A stretch of 27,500 bases of DNA. Source: Chrysomallon squamiferum. Its lineage: Eukaryota > Mollusca > Gastropoda > Neomphalida > Peltospiridae. The notes beneath the pieces are model-generated. The model saw only the letters and a list, made by a program, of their open reading frames with translations, had not been told where the DNA came from and ran no database searches. Where the stretch lies: assembly GCA_012295275.1 (NCBI GenBank), contig CM022670.1:39022251-39049750 (forward strand), written 5' to 3'. The first letter of the stretch is position 1. Every line of letters starts with the position of its first letter. The translations under genes and the position numbers were made by a program. This document shows positions 22,020 to 27,500 of this stretch, one piece after another.

Positions 22020-22677
22020 ATGTAGGTATATAATAATTATACTTATACAGACATTTACATAAGAGGACATTAAAAATGTGTTAAATACATGAAGAATATT
22101 CTAACTGATATTTTTACCGCTTTACAATGTTTCCGTTAACACGTTTTTCGAGTTAACATTGTGAATGAATTTTCAGTTTTATTCAGAACGGAATGAATTT
22201 CACATTTAATACTTGCCAAGTCCGAATAATAAAATTTAAAAAATTAAACAATTATCAAATTTTTCCGCGGTCGAATTTTCCGTTTGAAGATAAAACAGTA
22301 AAGCAGTGTGTGAAAGAGATTTTTTAGATATTACTGGCTGAACATTGTAAAAGAAATACACTGGACTGTATACATTCTAAATATAAAAACTTAGAATTCA
22401 AGGTGAATATGAGAGTGTAGATCAAGAAAAATTAATAAAAATGTATAAGTTAAATTTCAAAATATTGTAGAAGAAAAAGAATCGTGATGATTTTTGATAC
22501 AGATTAAACAGTTCTATTTTAGAAGAGTTCTCCTACATAAACTTTTCCTCTGTTTTTTTCTTTCTTTCTACGAAGACTGACTACAAAAAATTGTAAGACA
22601 AAATAAAATTTTTAACGAAGGAGGAATGATGAAGAGATGTTTTAGAGGTGAATAATAATAAAAAGAAAAACATTTAT

Positions 22678-22680
<3 letters not shown>
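22020..22680. other. Unique AT-rich segment
   Basis: No gene recognised and no simple repeat. Frames are short. Confidence 0.6.
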
Positions 22681-22688
<8 letters not shown>

Positions 22689-22728
<40 letters not shown>

Positions 22729-22844
22729 TTATATTTATATATATATTATTTTATTTTATTTGTTTGTTTTATTTTTTTTAATTTCATTTTATTTTATTTT
22801 ATTTTATTTTATTTTATTTCATTTTATTTTATTTTATTTTATTT

Positions 22845-22875
<31 letters not shown>

Positions 22876-22878
22876 TTA
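22689..22878. repeat. (TA)n plus (TTTTA)n / (TTTA)n compound
   Basis: (TA)n 22689-22723, then TTTTA pentanucleotides about 22779-22844 with occasional TTTCA, then TTTA to about 22878. The arrangement resembles the tract at 21311-21440. Confidence 0.93.
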
Positions 22879-23133
22879 TGTTTTGCTTCCTTTTAATGTT
22901 ACATTAATAGTTAAAACAGCAATAAAAAAAAATAATAATAAAATAAAGAATATCGAAAAAAATATAAAAAGATCTTTCCACGATTTACGTTATTTTACAT
23001 ACTAGTATATATATATATATATATGTTTGATTAATACGGCTTCATTTAACCCGGTATTTTGAGGCGTGTATCCATGCCAGCTGTGCAAAGCGAGAGATTA
23101 CAGTAATCATTTTATACTGACAGAACTGTAATC

Positions 23134-23508
23134 ACTGGAAATAAAAATCACTCAAGTATCAAAATAATATATATACCGTTATATAACTGGAAATAAAAAC
23201 ACGCAAATATCTGATTAATAATAAACAGTTAAATAATAGGATAATATAATCATAGATAGTTATCAGTTCTAATGAATAATATATTCACAAAAATCACATA
23301 ACAGGGAAATATAAAAACTAGTCAAATATCCAAGAAACAGTAAACTTACTAAAAGAGTTATGTAACAGAACGTTTAAAACAGCTAAGTAACTAAATAATA
23401 TATACTCAAGGACTGTTACGTCACACTAAATCCATTATCTACGCTATGCCTGTTATATTTACAGCGTTACGCAATGGAAAATAAAAACAGTCAAACATCT
23501 AAATAATG
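23134..23508 (+). repeat. Degenerate TGGAAATAAAAACAGTCAAATATC repeat family
   Basis: Copies at 23134-23160, 23186-23211, 23301-23331 and 23473-23508 share TGGAAAtaAAAAC followed by aGTCAAATATCtaa. The first two are 52 bp apart. Weaker relatives are near 23215 and 23360-23400. Flanks often carry TTATATAAC or TTACGCAA before the core. Confidence 0.6.
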
Positions 23509-23649
23509 GAGATGGGAAGACATTAAGTCGTGACTCGACAGAGGTTTGTTTGTTGGTGGAAAGAACTGGAAGTTGTACAAACCCGTCTGGGTGTGCGCTG
23601 AAAACGTCGCACGCTGAATTCCTCTGTTGACTGCGTTGTGTTGAGTCAG

Positions 23650-23780
23650 GCAGACAGACGTAGACTTACACTCGTTAATGAAACAATACACAGAAAAGAA
23701 TCTGTATGTGTGTGTGTGTGTGTGTGTAGTGACAGACAGACGTGTTACACTCGTTAATGAAACACCAGTACACAGAAATG
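23650..23780 (+). repeat. 79-bp tandem duplication
   Basis: CAGACAGACG, TTACACTCGTTAATGAAACA and TACACAGAAA occur in order from 23651 and again 79 bp later (TTACACTCGTTAATGAAACA at 23745). Each copy ends in a TG tract. The small differences (TAGAC insertion, CCAG insertion, TG length) show two old copies. Confidence 0.8.
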
Positions 23781-24075
23781 AGTGTGTGTGTATGTGTGTG
23801 TGTGTGCGTGTGTATGTATGTGTGTGTGTATGTATGTATGTATGTATGTATGTATATATGTATGCATGTATATATGTATGTACGTATGTATGTATATATA
23901 TATATATGTATCTATGTATGTATGTATGTACGTGTGTATGTATATATATGTATGTATCTGTATATAAATATGTATGTATGTATATACATGCATATGCCAT
24001 AACACACACACATACACACACACGCACACACACATATACGTGTGTGTATGTATGTATATGTGTATGTACGTGTAT
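23780..24075. repeat. (TG)n-(TATG)n-(CA)n-(TG)n compound tract
   Basis: TG 23780-23833, TATG with TACG/TATA variants 23834-23990, CA-rich 24003-24034, TG/TATG 24040-24075. The CA block is complementary to TG on both sides. Several overlapping frames on both strands are low complexity and not genes. Confidence 0.95.
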
Positions 24076-24099
24076 ATGATATGTATCTGTATCATATCG

Positions 24100-24950
24100 T
24101 ATCCAATATTCCGATATTAAACTCTAATCTAGTTTTATGAAGAGACGGAGAATTACCTTTCCGAAATGCTTATGTATGAATTATTAGTCAGACTTTTCGG
24201 ATTCGGGAATGTAAGGACACAAAGAATGTTACGATCGAAATCTAAATAATCAATTCATGTTTCATATACAATTTAAATTCATAGTCTGCATTCATTTTTA
24301 AATAATGTTTTTAATAATTTTGTGCATAAAATAAAGTTTACATGTTCTTGAAAACCATCGGAAAAGTGTAAGATATCACTGATATCGGATGACCGAAAAG
24401 ATTTTCGGATTTCAGAGGTTGAAATATTTCACATTATATCTGTGTGTGTGTGTGTGTGTGTGTCTGTACATGTACTTAACATATCAGACATTCCGGTATT
24501 CAACATATTTTGATATTTAAGATATCGCAATTTCGGATTTCAGTTCTTTTTAGATTTCGGAATTTCGTTATTCCATATATTTACACACGAACTGTATTCT
24601 TTTTGTAGTCCAATAAATTATCATACTCTAATATTTTATATATGCTTTATATTAAACACATCAGTCTAAATATCTTGATTTTATACACTTAACTTTTTCA
24701 TATTCCGATACAACACACTAACTCTTAAGAAAGTGTCATATAACAATGTAATCATTATTATACATTAACCATTACGTACATTTCGATTTCATACGTTAAC
24801 CGTTTAACAAGTTTCTATATAATAATAATAATAATAATAATAATGATGATGATGATGATAAATTATAAATTAACCGTTCAGTATATTCCGAAATGATAAA
24901 TTAACACTTACATAGTAATTCGATATTATAATACATTAGCTAATCAAACA
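24100..24950 (+). repeat. Degenerate ATTCCGATATTA...TTAACC repeat
   Basis: ATTCCGATA-like cores recur at 24108, 24490, 24702, 24780 (TTTCGATTTC), 24885 and 24917, mostly followed 10-15 nt later by TTAACC, TTAACA or CTAACT. From 24700 to 24950 the spacing is about 32-40 bp apart from an inserted (AAT)n(GAT)n at 24821-24860. Confidence 0.5.
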
Positions 24951-25029
24951 CATTTATTTATCAAAATATTAAATAAATGTTATAAAAATTAAAAAAAAAA
25001 ATATTTATTATTATTATTATTTTATTATT

Positions 25030-25079
<50 letters not shown>

Positions 25080-25085
25080 TCTTTA

Positions 25086-25122
<37 letters not shown>

Positions 25123-25301
25123 TTATTATTTTATCTGTATCTGCCTTCTGCATAATTTCCAGGGTTTAAGATAAGAGAGACGCCATATTTTAAGTTCGCT
25201 AATTTTCAAAAATGATTTTGATCACAAAGAAAACAAAAACATCCATCTCGATGGAAACAGGGGTAAGATAGTTAGGTTAGTGTGCGCAACAGGCCCCACA
25301 G

Positions 25302-25359
<58 letters not shown>

Positions 25360-25945
25360 AATCCGAATCTTTAACAAGTGTTTTAATTACACAAACGGCC
25401 ATGTGTGTGTTTCTGCGTGGCTTTGAAATGAGTCACGTACCTCAAAGTGTCTGATGCTGCTGCGATTACTTAGCGAAAAAAACAAGTGGTTGGAAAATTA
25501 TTTCCTCATGTCCTCGTATCAGCTGACGGTGGCAAAAAAAGAGAAGAAGAAGAAGAAGAAGAAAAAAACTGCAGGAAAAGTATATTTTCTTTGTCTTTAT
25601 TCTCATAACATAATAAATATAAAGATGTGTGTGTCCCCAGACGTCCGTGTGTGCGTGTTGTGCGTAGATTTACGAAATCGTATATAGTGCGAGTCTGTGA
25701 ATGTATTTTGTATTATTATGAATGGGTAATGTTTTGCGTTAATTGTTTTATTTTTGCTTTAATTTGAATTTTAATTATAATTTTTTTCATTTATTTTATT
25801 TTATTTATTTATTTTATTTTATTTTGTATTTATTTTTTTAATTTTAATTTTTCATTTTTTTTTTTTTTTTTTTTTTTTGCCTACGTTCTCGGGACTATAA
25901 TTATAAGCACATTACAGGGCAAAGGGTTTAACTTCGAGTGATGAT
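24951..25945. other. Upstream region, microsatellites and unique spacers
   Basis: No gene recognised. Contents are (TA)n 25033-25075, (ATT)n 25089-25122, (CA)n 25304-25357, a TGAGTCA AP-1-like site 25429-25435, (GAA)n 25541-25565 and T24 at 25855-25878. The 77-codon + frame at 25454-25687 runs through the GAA tract and is not recognised. Confidence 0.6.
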
Positions 25946-25947
25946 TC

Positions 25948-26035
25948 TGAATGAATGAATGAATGTTTGTTTAACGACACCCAACACGATAAACATTATC
26001 AGCTAATGGGTGTCAAACCAAAGGTAACAGAGTAA
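25948..26035 (+). mobile_element. Relic of a mollusc-type SINE-like repeat (head fragment)
   Basis: After a (GAAT)n tract comes TGTTTGTTTAACGACACCC, a 25-nt middle, then AATGGGTGTCAAACC and AAGGTAACAG. From memory, TGTTTAACGACACC followed by CGGCTATTGGGTGTCAAAC and TGGTAA is a very common repeat head in molluscan genomes. The match is diverged (ATCAGCTAATGGGTGTC). GACACCC (25976-25982) and GGGTGTC (26008-26014) form a perfect 7-bp inverted pair. The typical downstream body is absent, so this is a truncated copy. Confidence 0.5.
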
Positions 26036-26156
26036 TCGTTCTTGATTACATTAAAAATTACCTAAATTAGACATAGATAGTCAGAGAGATAGAGATAGAG
26101 AGAATGGATGGATGGATAGATCCCACCAATTGACATCCTTGCCAATTTCCCCCAAA

Positions 26157-26196
<40 letters not shown>

Positions 26197-26380
26197 TTTT
26201 CAGAACTCAAACTTTAAATAACGTTTAGCAAATTAAAGATCTTTCGAGCGAACGAGCAAATTTTTTGAAATATTTATGTTCTGATCCCTTCGCACTGTTC
26301 TTCCTTTAAACAGATTCGCGAAACCCTTTTTTTCTATTCCTTTCCACTGTTTCTGAGTTCCCTGTCTCAGGCAGCCTCGT
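26036..26380. other. AT-rich segment with GATA/GATG and (AT)n
   Basis: GATA/GAGA 26085-26101, GGAT repeats 26105-26118, (AT)n 26160-26191. No gene seen. Confidence 0.6.
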
Positions 26381-26675
26381 GTTCAATCCGTCCACGATGC
26401 AGACGATACAAAGCAAGCTACAGGCACGTGAAAGGCGTGCAATCTGCCTCGATCTCGGGAGACATGTGGTCAAGCCGACGATCTCGAGAGGTTAGTCGGT
26501 GAAGCGTGTCGCAGATAGAGGGGAGACTAGTAGTTCCTGTTCACACCATGTCTGGTACGTCTTCACACCGCTGTTCACGAGGCCATAACAACAACAGCAG
26601 CCGCTGTACTGCGGGGAAAACGATCGCACGTGTTTCAATTGTTAAATGATGTAACGTCGTCACGTGTTAATTCAC
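26381..26675. promoter_or_regulatory. GC-balanced unique block with three E-boxes
   Basis: Repeat-free and richer in CpG than its surroundings. CACGTG occurs at 26425-26430, 26627-26632 and 26661-26666, the last preceded by GTAACGTCGT. It may be a distal regulatory element or a noncoding exon. No frame or splice pair supports coding. Confidence 0.25.
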
Positions 26676-26800
26676 TGGCAGTACAGAAATTATTGGTAGT
26701 CTGTCCTGTCCTGTTACGAAAAAAGCGTGGATTTCTTTCAAGAGGATGGGGTATTCGTTGATGTACACAGATATAAATGAACATCTACGTCTATTCATGT

Positions 26801-26913
26801 AGTCATTTTCAACGTACATAATACAGTCATTCTCAACGTAAATGCACATATACGTGCATTCATAGTCATTCTCAACGTACGTACATTATATACGTACAGT
26901 CATTATAAACGTA
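26801..26913. repeat. AGTCATTCTCAACGTA minisatellite (4 units)
   Basis: The 16-nt core lies at 26801, 26825, 26864 and 26898 (last one AGTCATTATAAACGTA), at spacings of 24, 39 and 34. Spacers are rich in TACGTA-type palindromes. A (TA)n follows at 26944-26959. Confidence 0.75.
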
Positions 26914-26969
26914 TATGCATACGCCCGTTCATTCATAGATAGATATATATATATATATACATACATACA

Positions 26970-27377
26970 TAGTCATACACATAAATATTCAGATAAATAC
27001 AAAATCGCAAAGACAGTCAGAAACATACACACAAATAGTCAGGTCTACAACAGACAAGAAACGAGTGCAGTACAGAACACCTGGAAAAACTAGCAGGGGT
27101 AACACAATTCCTACCATCACGCGAAATGTACCTACAAGACTGCGCTTGTTACTCACTGAAATCAAGCGATACATTAATGTTTTAACCCAAATGAAAAGTG
27201 GCTCGTAATAGCAGATAGATAGCGGTGCTCTGCTGACTATTCTGGTCCGCCTGCGAGTGATTCCCTTTAATGGCTTATCTTCGAACAGATCGTTATCTGG
27301 AAGCCGGCAGATGTGTGAGCACATCAGCCACAGCTGGGCAGAATAAAGATAATATAAAATGTGATGTATCACTTTTC
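26970..27377. other. Unique right-end segment
   Basis: Balanced composition from 27040 to 27340. The 158-codon minus frame at 26989-27465 crosses this and the flanking repeat. It shows no domain I recognise and starts beside CA repeats, so I do not call it a gene. Confidence 0.5.
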
Positions 27378-27381
27378 GTGT

Positions 27382-27431
<50 letters not shown>
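27378..27431. repeat. (TG)n microsatellite
   Basis: About 54 bp of TG with one TC interruption near the left end. Confidence 0.95.
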
Positions 27432-27432
<1 letters not shown>

Positions 27433-27500
27433 TTTTTGTTCTCCATTCAGCACTTTGCTTATCACGAATAGCAGATCTGTTTGTACATTGTGTTGTGTTG

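Noticed and set aside
23491-24095. Frames up to 180 codons on both strands
   Set aside because: Open only because TG, TATG and CA repeats lack stops in several frames. The unique part at the right of the 180-codon frame has no recognisable motif.
26989-27465. 158-codon minus frame
   Set aside because: Begins in CA-repeat translation (Thr-His) and then has no domain I can name. Hydrophobic runs look incidental.

Overview
This is a eukaryotic genomic window. It is AT-rich, full of microsatellites, and has spliceosomal introns with GT-AG borders. No rRNA, tRNA, CRISPR array, bacterial-type operon or transposon ORF was found. Microsatellite density and a short block resembling the head of a SINE-like repeat I associate with molluscs (about 25966-26030) suggest a lophotrochozoan, most likely a mollusc. 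That assignment is inference.

The one gene I can defend is the 5' half of a Nuclear factor I (NFI/CTF) transcription factor on the minus strand. Four coding exons are visible: 9806-9832 (9 codons with the start), 7266-7421 (52 codons, NFI pre-N domain), 6289-6664 (125 codons plus 1 nt, MH1-like DNA-binding domain) and 4870-4929 (60 nt, linker). They give about 206 residues and cover the whole DNA-binding/dimerisation domain. Introns are 2384, 601 and 1359 nt. A fourth intron runs off the left edge, so the C-terminal activation region lies outside the window. Exons 2 and 3 total 532 nt with start phase 0 and end phase 1, which is the size I know for vertebrate NFI exon 2. The difference here is one extra intron between the pre-N and MH1-like modules.

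The gene's upstream side is to the right. A good splice acceptor 21 nt before the ATG (9853/9854) suggests a further 5' UTR exon. At 10484-10645 a CRE-like site, a CCAAT box, a GC box and an AT-rich TATA-like stretch lie close together and form the best promoter candidate. Two more promoter-like patches are at 11902-11955 (CRE plus TATA) and about 17935-18075 (CpG-rich, NotI site). NFI genes are known for several alternative first exons, so these could be alternative starts.

From about 12 kb to the right end I see no convincing exon. This part holds long simple repeats: (GA)48, (CT)43-44, (TA)23, (CA)34, GATA and TTTA/TTTTA tracts, and TG/TATG compounds. It also holds degenerate minisatellites and short tandem duplications (52 bp, 35 bp, 79 bp, about 24-39 bp). 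Twelve CACGTG E-boxes occur here and none in the gene body. The 1-4869 intron carries a 25-bp AT-rich minisatellite. I found no novel multi-gene system. The points of interest are the NFI gene architecture, its candidate promoters, and several uncatalogued repeat families.
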